Part shown: positions 1 through 5,831 of the stretch, piece after piece
Numbering within the stretch: position 1 is the stretch's first letter
Layout of the letters: the number at the start of each line of letters is the position of its first letter
Source of the DNA: HGM04593 sp045661225
GTDB lineage: Bacteria > Bacteroidota > Bacteroidia > Bacteroidales > Bacteroidaceae
Length of the DNA stretch: 7,388 bases
NCBI GenBank assembly: GCA_045661225.1
Contig: JAZRFF010000008.1
Coordinates: 1 to 7,388 of the forward strand
Reading direction: 5' to 3'
Notes under the pieces: model-generated
Told to the model about the DNA's origin: nothing
The model's database searches: none
Seen by the model: only the letters and a program-made list of their open reading frames with translations
Made by a program: the position numbers and the translations under genes

Positions 1-134
1 AATATCGCATTGCCAAGCGTGCCAAGGAGCTTAATCTCGATGCTATTCACGACACTGTTCACGAAATGGCAAAGGACGAGGCTCGTCACGGCAAGGGCTT
101 TGAGGGGTTGTACAACCGCTACTTTAAGAATTGA
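1..134 (+). CDS. Rubrerythrin-type diiron protein, C-terminal fragment (5' end outside window)
   Basis: The last 43 codons of a gene whose start lies left of the window; the reading frame begins at base 3 and stops with TGA at 132-134. The visible peptide is helical and contains EMAKDEARHGKGFEGL, the last metal-binding helix of the rubrerythrin/ferritin-like four-helix bundle; the Glu and His of DEARH are expected di-iron ligands. Rubrerythrins reduce hydrogen peroxide in the cytoplasm of anaerobes using electrons from NADH-linked or rubredoxin-type carriers. The protein ends just after this helix (NRYFKN), so there is no C-terminal rubredoxin domain. That suits a 'reverse' rubrerythrin with its rubredoxin at the N-terminus, or a bundle-only form; the missing 5' part would decide. 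The family call is good, the subtype is inference. Confidence 0.85.
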   Translation, partial: YRIAKRAKELNLDAIHDTVHEMAKDEARHGKGFEGLYNRYFKN

Positions 135-156
135 ATAAAGATGAAAAACACAGTCT

Positions 157-175
157 CCTGCGGGAGTGCCGCAGG
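157..175 (+). other. GC-rich hairpin in the rubrerythrin 3' region
   Basis: CCTGCGG (157-163) and CCGCAGG (169-175) form a perfect 7-bp stem around the loop GAGTG. With one bulged base the stem extends by GTC (153-155) and GAC (176-178). It lies 22 bases after the rubrerythrin stop codon. It is followed by an A-rich stretch and not a T-run, so it is not a standard intrinsic terminator. It could stabilise the 3' end of the mRNA or be one copy of a dispersed palindromic repeat. Confidence 0.5.
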
Positions 176-293
176 GACGGAAATTTAAAATTCCAACAAC
201 TGATAACTAAGAAAAAAGACAACAACGAGATTTAAAGAACTTTTGAGAATTCATAGTAATTGTTTTAGTAAGTAAATAGTGTTTTAAATGTGC

Positions 294-329
294 GCGCGCC
301 GGCTGTAGTGATACACCCGGCGCGCTTTT
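294..329 (+). terminator. Strong intrinsic terminator between convergent units
   Basis: GCGCGCCGG (294-302) pairs perfectly with CCGGCGCGC (317-325). The 14-base loop can add a few pairs (TGT with ACA). TTTTATT follows at once. This is a classical rho-independent terminator for rightward transcription, 160 bases after the rubrerythrin stop codon. It also lies 28 bases beyond the stop of the leftward DUF486 gene. On the minus strand the hairpin is followed by GCACATTT, a poor U-tract, so two-way action is possible but weaker. Confidence 0.8.
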
Positions 330-353
330 ATTGTGTAGTTTGCTGTACTGTCG

Positions 354-728
354 TTATTTCAGAAATACAAAGTATACTGCAAGTACAAGGAATATGACTG
401 CTACAAGGTGGTTCCATTGCAATGATTCGCCTTTGAAAAGCACCGATACTATTACACCGAACACAAGGCACGAGATAACCTCCTGTATTACTTTTAGTTG
501 TACAAGAGAGAATGGTCCGCCGTTAATCTCGGAGCCTATGCGGTTGGCCGGTATCAGAAACGAATATTCAAGCAGCGCGACACACCAGCTTATAAGCACT
601 ATGAGCACTATGGAGGTGTTGGGCGAGATAATTTTCATATCTTGCAATTTGAGATTGCCGTACCAGGCAAGAGTCATAAAACTGTTTGAGATAATGAGTA
701 GTACGAGGGTTAAGATAATTTTTGTCAT
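354..728 (-). CDS. DUF486 (DMT-family) small integral membrane protein
   Basis: A 124-residue, very hydrophobic protein with four predicted membrane helices (about residues 3-22, 38-58, 80-98 and 105-123). It matches the DUF486 family, often annotated 'DMT family protein', through AWYGNLK (21-27), EYSFLIPANRIG (54-65), FSLVQLKVIQEVI (73-85) and a C-terminal segment with W105 and N106. The length is normal for the family (about 110-125). Family members resemble one half of a drug/metabolite transporter and probably act as dimers in the inner membrane, but I know of no established substrate. The ATG lies 12 bases after the ttcA stop codon on the same strand, so the two genes are probably co-transcribed. 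The family call is confident; transport is inferred only from the fold. Confidence 0.85.
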   Translation of the reverse strand: MTKIILTLVLLIISNSFMTLAWYGNLKLQDMKIISPNTSIVLIVLISWCVALLEYSFLIPANRIGSEINGGPFSLVQLKVIQEVISCLVFGVIVSVLFKGESLQWNHLVAVIFLVLAVYFVFLK

Positions 729-740
729 TGTTGTATATTT

Positions 741-1496
741 TTACTGTTTCTTTTCTATTTTTTGCGGGAGTAGTTCTGTTTGGACGTTGCTCATTGCTCC
801 CCATAGGTTGTAACGGGCTTCGGGGTTTAGTTTTTCAAGGTGGGCAAGCAGTTCTTTCATTGCTCTGCGGTTCGAGTCATTCTCGTATGGGCAGTTTTTT
901 TCTTGTGGCGGAAAGGCTCGCTTTATGGCGTATTCTTCGACGTCACTTTCGTTTACAAGGCACAGCGGACGTATTACGGTAATAGGGAATTTGTCCATCT
1001 TCATTACGGGCGACATTGCGCTGAATGCACCTTGGAAGGTGATGTTCATTAACATTGTCTCAATAAAATCGTCCATATTGTGCCCTAAGGCTATTTTGTT
1101 GCAGCCAATCTCCTGCGCGAGTGTGAAAAGTGCTTTACGACGGTTCCACGAGCATAAAAAGCAGGGCGACTTGCGTGAGTCGGTCGATGCGTCGAATCCG
1201 CTCTCGAGAATGTGCAGTTCCACTCCCGAATTATTGCAGAATGTGCGCAGGTATTCAATGTTGGCTTTGTAAGGAATATTTGTCATTGTGACGTGCGCTG
1301 CAACTATGCTTATCCGGGGCTTGTGAATGCGGCTGCGCTCGGCGAGCAACTCAAGCAGCGTAAGTGAGTCTTTTCCACCTGAAAGCGCTACCAGAATCTT
1401 GTCTCCCTCTTCCAACATTGAATAGCCGAGGGTGGCGCGTCCGAATTGTTTCTGAATGCGCTTGTAGAGTTTCTGCTCTTCGGTGAATTTTGCCAT
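741..1496 (-). CDS. ttcA: tRNA 2-thiocytidine(32) synthetase TtcA
   Basis: A 251-residue cytoplasmic enzyme of the PP-loop ATP pyrophosphatase superfamily. TtcA thiolates C32 in the anticodon loop of certain tRNAs: ATP activates the base, and sulfur arrives through an Fe-S-cluster-dependent route. Visible signatures are the PP-loop SGGKDS (39-44), the CxxC pair C112/C115 in PCFLCSWNRRKALF, LGHNMDD (137-143), and a third cysteine, C202, in KNCPYEND. The CxxC plus distal Cys pattern is that of TtcA cluster ligands and separates it from TilS. I chose the ATG at 1494-1496 (MAKFTEEQK) because it begins just before the conserved KRIQKQFGRA segment. An in-frame extension to 1607 is basic, low-complexity and crosses the intergenic region. 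It is the first gene of a leftward pair with the DUF486 gene. A closely related PP-loop thiolase of other specificity is the main alternative. Confidence 0.87.
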   Translation of the reverse strand: MAKFTEEQKLYKRIQKQFGRATLGYSMLEEGDKILVALSGGKDSLTLLELLAERSRIHKPRISIVAAHVTMTNIPYKANIEYLRTFCNNSGVELHILESGFDASTDSRKSPCFLCSWNRRKALFTLAQEIGCNKIALGHNMDDFIETMLMNITFQGAFSAMSPVMKMDKFPITVIRPLCLVNESDVEEYAIKRAFPPQEKNCPYENDSNRRAMKELLAHLEKLNPEARYNLWGAMSNVQTELLPQKIEKKQ

Positions 1497-1532
1497 AATG
1501 AAGGGTTTTTCTCGCTTTTTTAATTTGCGACG

Positions 1533-1540
1533 CGAAGTTA
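1533..1540 (-). promoter_or_regulatory. Possible -7 box for ttcA (weak)
   Basis: On the minus strand 1540-1533 reads TAACTTCG, one mismatch from the Bacteroidetes -7 consensus TAnnTTTG. It would give a leader of about 30 bases before the ttcA ATG at 1496. No TTG is present at the usual -33 distance. The placement is sensible but the match is weak. Confidence 0.25.
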
Positions 1541-1691
1541 GTGAAAATTGTCGTCGGGTAGATGCGGCTGTTGTTGCTTTTTTCTCCCCAATATATAAAA
1601 ATGTCAAATTTTTGAAATTGCTCTATATTGCAACCGTACAAAAATGATTTTTTTAATTTGAATCTTAAATTTTATAAATAAAGAACTCTTC

Positions 1692-1724
1692 TTGTAGGGA
1701 AATTGCAAAATCTCACTATCTTTG
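1692..1724 (+). promoter_or_regulatory. Bacteroidetes-type promoter for the TPR/PD40 gene
   Basis: TATCTTTG at 1717-1724 is an exact match to the Bacteroidetes -7 consensus TAnnTTTG, followed by the commonly seen CG. TTG at 1692-1694, 22 bases upstream, can serve as the -33 element; a second TTG at 1703-1705 is too close. The start of transcription would fall near 1730. This leaves a leader of about 80 bases before the ATG at 1814 and rules out any longer N-terminus for the protein. Confidence 0.6.
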
Positions 1725-1813
1725 CGCTAAAGCGTGGCGGGTTTTATGACTGTGGCGAGATACAAATGTTGCCCGGTGCGGCTCGCTCGCTTGTAGAATT
1801 AAGTATGGTTGTT

Positions 1814-3241
1814 ATGAGAAAGATACTCTTTGCAATAATATTCGTTGCGGCAGCTCTTGGTGGGGTTGCGCAGAACAAAAATACCGCCCGGAAGCTCTTT
1901 AACGAGGGGAATTTTGCGGAGGCTAAGCCTATGTTTGAAAAACTTTTGAAACGTACTCCGAATAATAGCGAATATAATTATTGGTACGCCGCGTGCTGCA
2001 TTGAGACCGGCGACAGTGTCGATGTTACCAAAATGCTTGAGTTTGCAGCGTCACGCAAAATTGTTAACGCGCATCGCTATTTGGGCGATTATTGCTTCGC
2101 GAAGGAGAATTACCCTCGTGCCACGGAGTGTTACGACGAGTTTTTGCTTGCGACGAAGGACGATTCGTTGCGCGTGGTATATTCCGGAAAGGCTATTCTT
2201 GCAAAGAATATCACACGAATGGTGCAGAGTACCCAAAAAGTGTGTGTGGTTGATAGTTTTGTGGTCGATGAGGCGAATTTTCTCTCGGCGTACAGGCTGG
2301 GCGAGGACGTGGGCGTTGTAACGACAAACGCGCTTTACTTTGACGACCCTATGCTGCCCGGTTATATAAACGAGACCGAACGGGGGCTGGATATATTCTT
2401 CTCGGACTACAGTGAATATAACGATTCGGTAATGAAACTGTACCGTAACTCCAAGGTTGCCGGCGAGTGGGGTACACCTGTACCGCTTGAAGGCTTCGAT
2501 ACATACGGAAACGACGATTATCCCTTTATGTGTTCCGACGGCGTGACGCTTTATTTTGCCAGCGATGGTGATGGCTCAATTGGCGGGTATGATATTTTTA
2601 TGACACGAATGGACACCGAAAGTGGTCGCTTTTTGCGTCCCGATAATGTGGGAATGCCCTTTAATTCAACGGCTAACGATTATATGCTCGTTATTGACGA
2701 GGTTGCCAATCTCGGCTGGTTCGCGACAGACCGCAACCAACCCGAAGGTTATGTGTGCGTGTATGTGTTTGTCCCTAATGCGAAAAACGAACGGCACGAC
2801 ATCGAGGAAATGGGCTACGAAAGACAACTATCTTACTCGAAGCTTGCGTCGATAGAGGCTACACAAGGCGACGTTGACGCTTTGCGCAAAGCTCGCCAGC
2901 AACTGACGATGATGCTCTATTCGCAAGCCGATAATAAAAAGAAAGGTGATTTTCTTTTTATCATAGACGACACGCGTGACTACACGAAGATTTCCGATTT
3001 TAAGAGCAAAGAGGCGCGGGAATTATTTATAAAGTGGCAGTCACGCAAAGATGCCTTCGCACGCGACCTAAAGACACTTGAACAGCAGCGGGACGCATAT
3101 GCATCGGCTAACGTCGCCGGAAAAAAACGAATGACAGCTTCCATTCTTGCGCTTGAAGAGAAAATAGAGAACGAAGAGCGCGCGCTGAATAGTATGGAAC
3201 TTGAGGTCAGGCGTCTTGAACAGGAAAAATTATATAAATGA
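1814..3241 (+). CDS. Exported TPR / PD40 beta-propeller protein with C-terminal coiled coil
   Basis: A 475-residue protein starting with a signal peptide, MRKILFAIIFVAAALGGVAQ, probably cleaved after Q20; no lipobox cysteine, so likely soluble in the periplasm. Residues 24-57 and 85-115 are TPR-like helical pairs (ARKLFNEGNFAEAKPMFEKL; GDYCFAKENYPRATECYDEF). Residues 170-320 carry three WD40-like PD40 strands, clearest in DDYPFMCSDGVTLYFASDGD followed by GGYDIF; flanking copies lie at about 173-210 and 284-320. Residues 395-475 are charged and helical, very likely a coiled coil. TPR plus PD40 occurs in Bacteroidota envelope proteins such as the PorE type, but those end in an OmpA-like peptidoglycan-binding domain that is absent here. 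I chose the ATG at 1814 for the signal peptide and the upstream promoter; ATG 1805 would add only three residues. Its exact role is unknown; protein-protein interaction at the envelope is inferred. Confidence 0.8.
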   Translation: MRKILFAIIFVAAALGGVAQNKNTARKLFNEGNFAEAKPMFEKLLKRTPNNSEYNYWYAACCIETGDSVDVTKMLEFAASRKIVNAHRYLGDYCFAKENYPRATECYDEFLLATKDDSLRVVYSGKAILAKNITRMVQSTQKVCVVDSFVVDEANFLSAYRLGEDVGVVTTNALYFDDPMLPGYINETERGLDIFFSDYSEYNDSVMKLYRNSKVAGEWGTPVPLEGFDTYGNDDYPFMCSDGVTLYFASDGDGSIGGYDIFMTRMDTESGRFLRPDNVGMPFNSTANDYMLVIDEVANLGWFATDRNQPEGYVCVYVFVPNAKNERHDIEEMGYERQLSYSKLASIEATQGDVDALRKARQQLTMMLYSQADNKKKGDFLFIIDDTRDYTKISDFKSKEARELFIKWQSRKDAFARDLKTLEQQRDAYASANVAGKKRMTASILALEEKIENEERALNSMELEVRRLEQEKLYK

Positions 3242-3273
3242 TATTGCTGCTCTGTACCATATGGGCAAGAGGC

Positions 3274-3301
3274 TTGTTTTAACGAAATTGCAGTAGGTTT
3301 T
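3274..3301 (+). promoter_or_regulatory. Possible promoter upstream of nfeD-floA (weak)
   Basis: TTG at 3274-3276 and TAGGTTTT at 3294-3301 (one mismatch to TAnnTTTG, final G to T) are 17 bases apart in the 82-base gap before the NfeD gene. No terminator separates the upstream gene from this gap, so read-through from the promoter at 1692-1724 is an equally good explanation. Confidence 0.3.
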
Positions 3302-3323
3302 AATGTAAAATAATAATGTAATT

Positions 3324-3794
3324 ATGGATATTGTAATAACAATTTTGTTGGTACTTTTGGCAACAGTGCTTCTGGCTGTTGAAATTGTGCTTATCCCCGG
3401 CTTTGGAGTTACGGGAGTGTTGGGTGTTGTCTCAATGTTGGCATCGGTGTTTTACGCATTCTTTTTTGTGGGTAATGTTGCCGGTTGGGTGACAATAATA
3501 GCAACCTGTATAATAAGCGTTTCGTTGATATTGTGGGCGCTATATGGAAAATCGCTCGACAGGCTTGCGCTCAACAAGAGAATAAATTCCACTGTTAAAG
3601 ATGATGCAAGCAAATTCGCTGTAGGTGAGAAAGGTGTAACAAAGACCCGTCTTGCGCTAATTGGCGAGGCTTATATAAACGGCAATGTGGTAGAGGTAAA
3701 GTCCGAGACCGGTTTTATTGGCGAAGGCGAAGATGTTGAAATAATAAGAATCGCAGGCGGCGATATATATGTGAAAAGAGTTAACGGAAAGTAA
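3324..3794 (+). CDS. NfeD-family membrane protein (short form, FloA partner)
   Basis: A 156-residue protein of the short NfeD class, without the ClpP-like serine protease domain of long NfeD proteins. Three membrane helices fill residues 2-75; the loop IPGFGVTGVLGVV (24-36) is a family hallmark. After a polar linker, residues 98-153 form the C-terminal OB-fold domain, with KFAVGEKGVTKTRLALIGEA, INGNVVEVKSETGFIGEGEDV and GGDIYVKRVNG arranged as the usual beta strands. Short NfeD proteins are typically encoded beside flotillins or stomatins and are thought to help organise their membrane assemblies. Here the floA start follows after 25 bases. The ATG has the A/T-rich leader seen across this window and no Shine-Dalgarno sequence. 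The family call is firm; a specific biochemical activity is not known. Confidence 0.88.
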   Translation: MDIVITILLVLLATVLLAVEIVLIPGFGVTGVLGVVSMLASVFYAFFFVGNVAGWVTIIATCIISVSLILWALYGKSLDRLALNKRINSTVKDDASKFAVGEKGVTKTRLALIGEAYINGNVVEVKSETGFIGEGEDVEIIRIAGGDIYVKRVNGK

Positions 3795-3819
3795 TTGTAT
3801 AACTTAAATATTTTTTATT

Positions 3820-4788
3820 ATGGACGCGGACAATGTTTATCTTATTGGTGGAGTGGTCGTGGCGCTTTTTGTCTTTTTGGCAATATTCTTCCACTATGTT
3901 CCTTTTGTTCTTTGGTTGTCGGCTAAGGTCTCGGGAGTGAAAATCTCGTTGATTCAGCTTTTTCTTATGCGCATTCGCAACGTGCCTCCATCGGTGATTG
4001 TACAGGCAATGATTGAGGCTCATAAGGCGGGTCTTGAGACAGTGACACGTGATAGTCTCGAGGCGCATTATCTTGCAGGCGGACACGTCGAGAGGGTAGT
4101 GCACGCACTTGTTTCGGCATCAAAGGCAAACATTGAACTTTCGTTTCAAATGGCAACGGCCATTGACCTTGCCGGACGCGATGTCTTTGAAGCCGTGCAA
4201 ATGTCGGTTAATCCTAAAGTGATTGACACACCGCACGTTACAGCTGTTGCTAAAGATGGTATTCAGCTCATTGCCATTGCTCGCGTGACTGTGCGCGCCA
4301 ATATCAAACGCCTTGTGGGTGGTGCCGGCGAGGATACTGTGCTTGCTCGTGTAGGCGAGGGCATTGTCTCTTCTATCGGTTCGGCCGACAGCCATAAAGC
4401 TGTGCTTGAGAACCCCGACTCAATATCAAAATTGGTACTCAGCAAGGGACTTGATGCCGGAACAGCGTTCGAGATTCTCTCTATTGATATTGCCGATATT
4501 GATATAGGTAAGAACATTGGTGCGGCCTTGCAGATTGACCAGGCTAATGCCGACAAGAATATCGCTCAGGCTAAAGCCGAAGAGCGTCGTGCGATGGCTG
4601 TTGCTCTTGAGCAGGAGAACAAAGCTCGTGCACAAGAGGCTCGCGCGCACGTCATTGAGGCCGAGGCCGAAGTGCCAAAGGCTATGGCCGAGGCGTTCCG
4701 CAACGGTAACCTTGGAATTATGGATTACTACCGTATGAAGAATATCCAGGCCGATACCGCAATGCGCGATAATATCGCTAAAGAGTGA
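3820..4788 (+). CDS. floA: Flotillin-like protein FloA
   Basis: A 322-residue protein close to the full FloA length (about 330). One N-terminal membrane-inserted hydrophobic stretch (residues 7-33, two short runs) is followed by conserved SGVKISLIQLFLMRIRNVPP (38-57). A PHB/SPFH-type region at about 60-230 follows, including VNPKVIDTPHVTAVAKDGIQL (130-150, conserved VAKDGI) and LVGGAGEDTVLARVGEGIV (165-183). The C-terminal Ala/Glu-rich helix (about 237-292; QANADKNIAQAKAEERRAMA, then EAEAEVPKAMAEAF) is the flotillin oligomerisation region, and GNLGIMDYYRMKNIQADT (297-314) is the FloA tail. FloA oligomers sit on the inner face of the cytoplasmic membrane and organise microdomains that gather signalling and secretion proteins. 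It lies directly behind nfeD, its usual partner. No truncation is apparent. Confidence 0.95.
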   Translation: MDADNVYLIGGVVVALFVFLAIFFHYVPFVLWLSAKVSGVKISLIQLFLMRIRNVPPSVIVQAMIEAHKAGLETVTRDSLEAHYLAGGHVERVVHALVSASKANIELSFQMATAIDLAGRDVFEAVQMSVNPKVIDTPHVTAVAKDGIQLIAIARVTVRANIKRLVGGAGEDTVLARVGEGIVSSIGSADSHKAVLENPDSISKLVLSKGLDAGTAFEILSIDIADIDIGKNIGAALQIDQANADKNIAQAKAEERRAMAVALEQENKARAQEARAHVIEAEAEVPKAMAEAFRNGNLGIMDYYRMKNIQADTAMRDNIAKE

Positions 4789-4841
4789 TTTTTTCTTATA
4801 AAGAGTTGATAATGTGATGTTGAACTAAAATTAAAAGAATT

Positions 4842-5714
4842 ATGAAACACTATTTTGCACCCTCGGAATTACTTATTGAGCCTAATGGAGCAATTTATCA
4901 CTTAGGGCTTAAACCCGAGCAGTTGGCCGATAAGGTCATTCTTGTTGGCGACCCTAATCGTGTGCCTAAGGTTGCTGCTTTTTTCGACACGCAGGAGTGC
5001 GATGTGTCGGCGCGTGAGTTTCGTACAATAACCGGAACCTACAAAGGCAAGCGTGTGACGGTTGTCGGTACGGGTATAGGCTGCGATAATATCGACATTG
5101 TGGTAAACGAACTTGATGCTCTTGCGAACATCGACTTTGAGACAAGGCTCGAAAAGGAACAGCTGCGTTCTCTTGAGATGGTGCGCATAGGCACCTGCGG
5201 AGGCCTGCAGGAGAATACTCCGGTGGGTACGTTCATCTGTTCGGTAAAATCGGTGGGATTCGACGGCTTGCTGAATTTCTACGAAGGGCGCAATGAGGCC
5301 TGTGACCTTGAGTTCGAAGATGCGTTGAAGAAGCACCTGAACTGGTCGCCATTGCTCAGTGCGCCTTACACCATAGATTCTAATGCGGAACTTGTGGAAC
5401 GTGTGGCAAAGGAGGATATGGTGCGTGGTGTTACAATATCGTGTGGAGGTTTTTTTGGTCCGCAGGGCAGGCGTTTGCGTGTGCCTTTAGCTTTTCCTGG
5501 CCAAAATGAGCTTGTGGCATCTTTTGAGTATAAAGGGTATCGCATCACGAATTTCGAGATGGAGAGTTCGGCGCTTTGCGGTCTTTCGGCGCTTATGGGA
5601 CACAAGGCTATGACTGTGTGTCTTGTGATTGCCAATCGACGCGCAAAGGAGGCTAATGTCGATTATGATGCAAAAATGAAAGAACTTATACAAACGGTTC
5701 TGGAGCGCATTTAA
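4842..5714 (+). CDS. udp: Nucleoside phosphorylase, uridine phosphorylase type
   Basis: A 290-residue cytoplasmic enzyme of the NP-I family, which splits nucleosides with phosphate into base and ribose 1-phosphate. Family motifs in order: GDPNR (36-40, phosphate site), GTGIG (76-80), RIGTCGG (115-121, phosphate and ribose contacts), GPQGR (206-210) and NFEMESSAL (237-245, ribose-binding Met and Glu). The Gln208-x-Arg210 pair corresponds to the uracil-binding Gln/Arg of uridine phosphorylases. The Asp that purine nucleoside phosphorylases use late in the chain appears to be replaced in VIANRRAKE. Both favour a pyrimidine substrate. It is about 40 residues longer than E. coli Udp, partly through extra sequence at 98-112 and 139-175. 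The ATG comes 53 bases after floA, with no terminator between them, so co-transcription is possible. Subfamily specificity is inferred from motifs; symbol tentative. Confidence 0.82.
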   Translation: MKHYFAPSELLIEPNGAIYHLGLKPEQLADKVILVGDPNRVPKVAAFFDTQECDVSAREFRTITGTYKGKRVTVVGTGIGCDNIDIVVNELDALANIDFETRLEKEQLRSLEMVRIGTCGGLQENTPVGTFICSVKSVGFDGLLNFYEGRNEACDLEFEDALKKHLNWSPLLSAPYTIDSNAELVERVAKEDMVRGVTISCGGFFGPQGRRLRVPLAFPGQNELVASFEYKGYRITNFEMESSALCGLSALMGHKAMTVCLVIANRRAKEANVDYDAKMKELIQTVLERI

Positions 5715-5719
5715 GTCAT

Positions 5720-5750
5720 ACTCGGGAGGGCTTGCCCCTCCCGAGTGTTT
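5720..5750 (+). terminator. Probable intrinsic terminator after the nucleoside phosphorylase gene
   Basis: ACTCGGGAGGG (5720-5730) and CCCTCCCGAGT (5736-5746) form a perfect 11-bp stem around the loop CTTGC. GTTTGTGTG follows. The stem is very strong and starts 5 bases after the stop codon. The U-tract is short and broken by G, so termination may be partial, which would matter for read-through into mnmE. Confidence 0.6.
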
Positions 5751-5758
5751 GTGTGACT

Positions 5759-5776
5759 CTGTCACTCCGGTGACAG
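5759..5776 (+). repeat. Second hairpin of the udp-mnmE spacer
   Basis: CTGTCAC (5759-5765) and GTGACAG (5770-5776) form a perfect 7-bp stem with the tetraloop TCCG. It begins 12 bases after the terminator stem and ends 3 bases before the next hairpin. There is no T-run, so it is not a terminator by itself. Function unknown. Confidence 0.5.
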
Positions 5777-5779
5777 TGC

Positions 5780-5799
5780 TGCAGGTGAAGAGACCTGCA
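5780..5799 (+). repeat. Third hairpin of the udp-mnmE spacer
   Basis: TGCAGGT (5780-5786) and ACCTGCA (5793-5799) form a perfect 7-bp stem with the loop GAAGAG; one bulge lets G5778 pair with C5800. It ends 32 bases before the mnmE ATG, so it lies in any mRNA that reads into mnmE. It could be part of a structured leader or a palindromic repeat unit together with the two preceding hairpins. Confidence 0.5.
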
Positions 5800-5831
5800 C
5801 TATTGAAAAACATAAAATATAAGAATAACAG

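Larger units (their letters stand above)
1497..1813. other. Divergent A/T-rich intergenic region between ttcA and the TPR/PD40 gene
   Basis: This 317-base stretch separates the leftward ttcA unit from the rightward unit. Its middle part (about 1590-1690) is strongly A/T-rich and includes a 12-base palindrome, TCAAATTTTTGA (1604-1615). The left part has CGACG (1528-1532) and CGTCG (1552-1556) as a short inverted pair. The right part holds the promoter at 1692-1724 and an untranslated leader of about 80 bases. That leader contains a 16-codon ATG reading frame (1746-1796) with no recognisable features. No RNA gene, riboswitch or further gene was recognised. Confidence 0.6.

Noticed and set aside
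141..188. A 15-codon ATG reading frame after the rubrerythrin gene
   Set aside because: It spans the GC-rich hairpin, has no recognisable features and is short enough to occur by chance.
331..813. A 160-codon open frame on the plus strand
   Set aside because: It overlaps the DUF486 gene and the end of ttcA on the opposite strand, starts within the terminator tail, and its translation resembles no protein family, whereas the minus-strand products are clear family members.
1497..1607. An N-terminal extension of TtcA by 37 residues
   Set aside because: The extra residues are basic and low-complexity, have no counterpart in the TtcA family as I know it, and would place the start in the A/T-rich promoter region. 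The ATG at 1496 fits better.
1746..1796. A 16-codon upstream reading frame in the leader of the TPR/PD40 gene
   Set aside because: It has no runs of a regulatory amino acid and no attenuator-like hairpin with a T-run after it. Conservation in relatives would be needed to treat it as a leader peptide.
1614..3292. Three copies of GAAATTGC (1614-1621, 1699-1706, 3284-3291) upstream of genes, considered as operator sites
   Set aside because: An 8-base A/T-rich word recurs easily by chance in such spacers, the copies have no constant distance to the promoter boxes, and the word is not palindromic.
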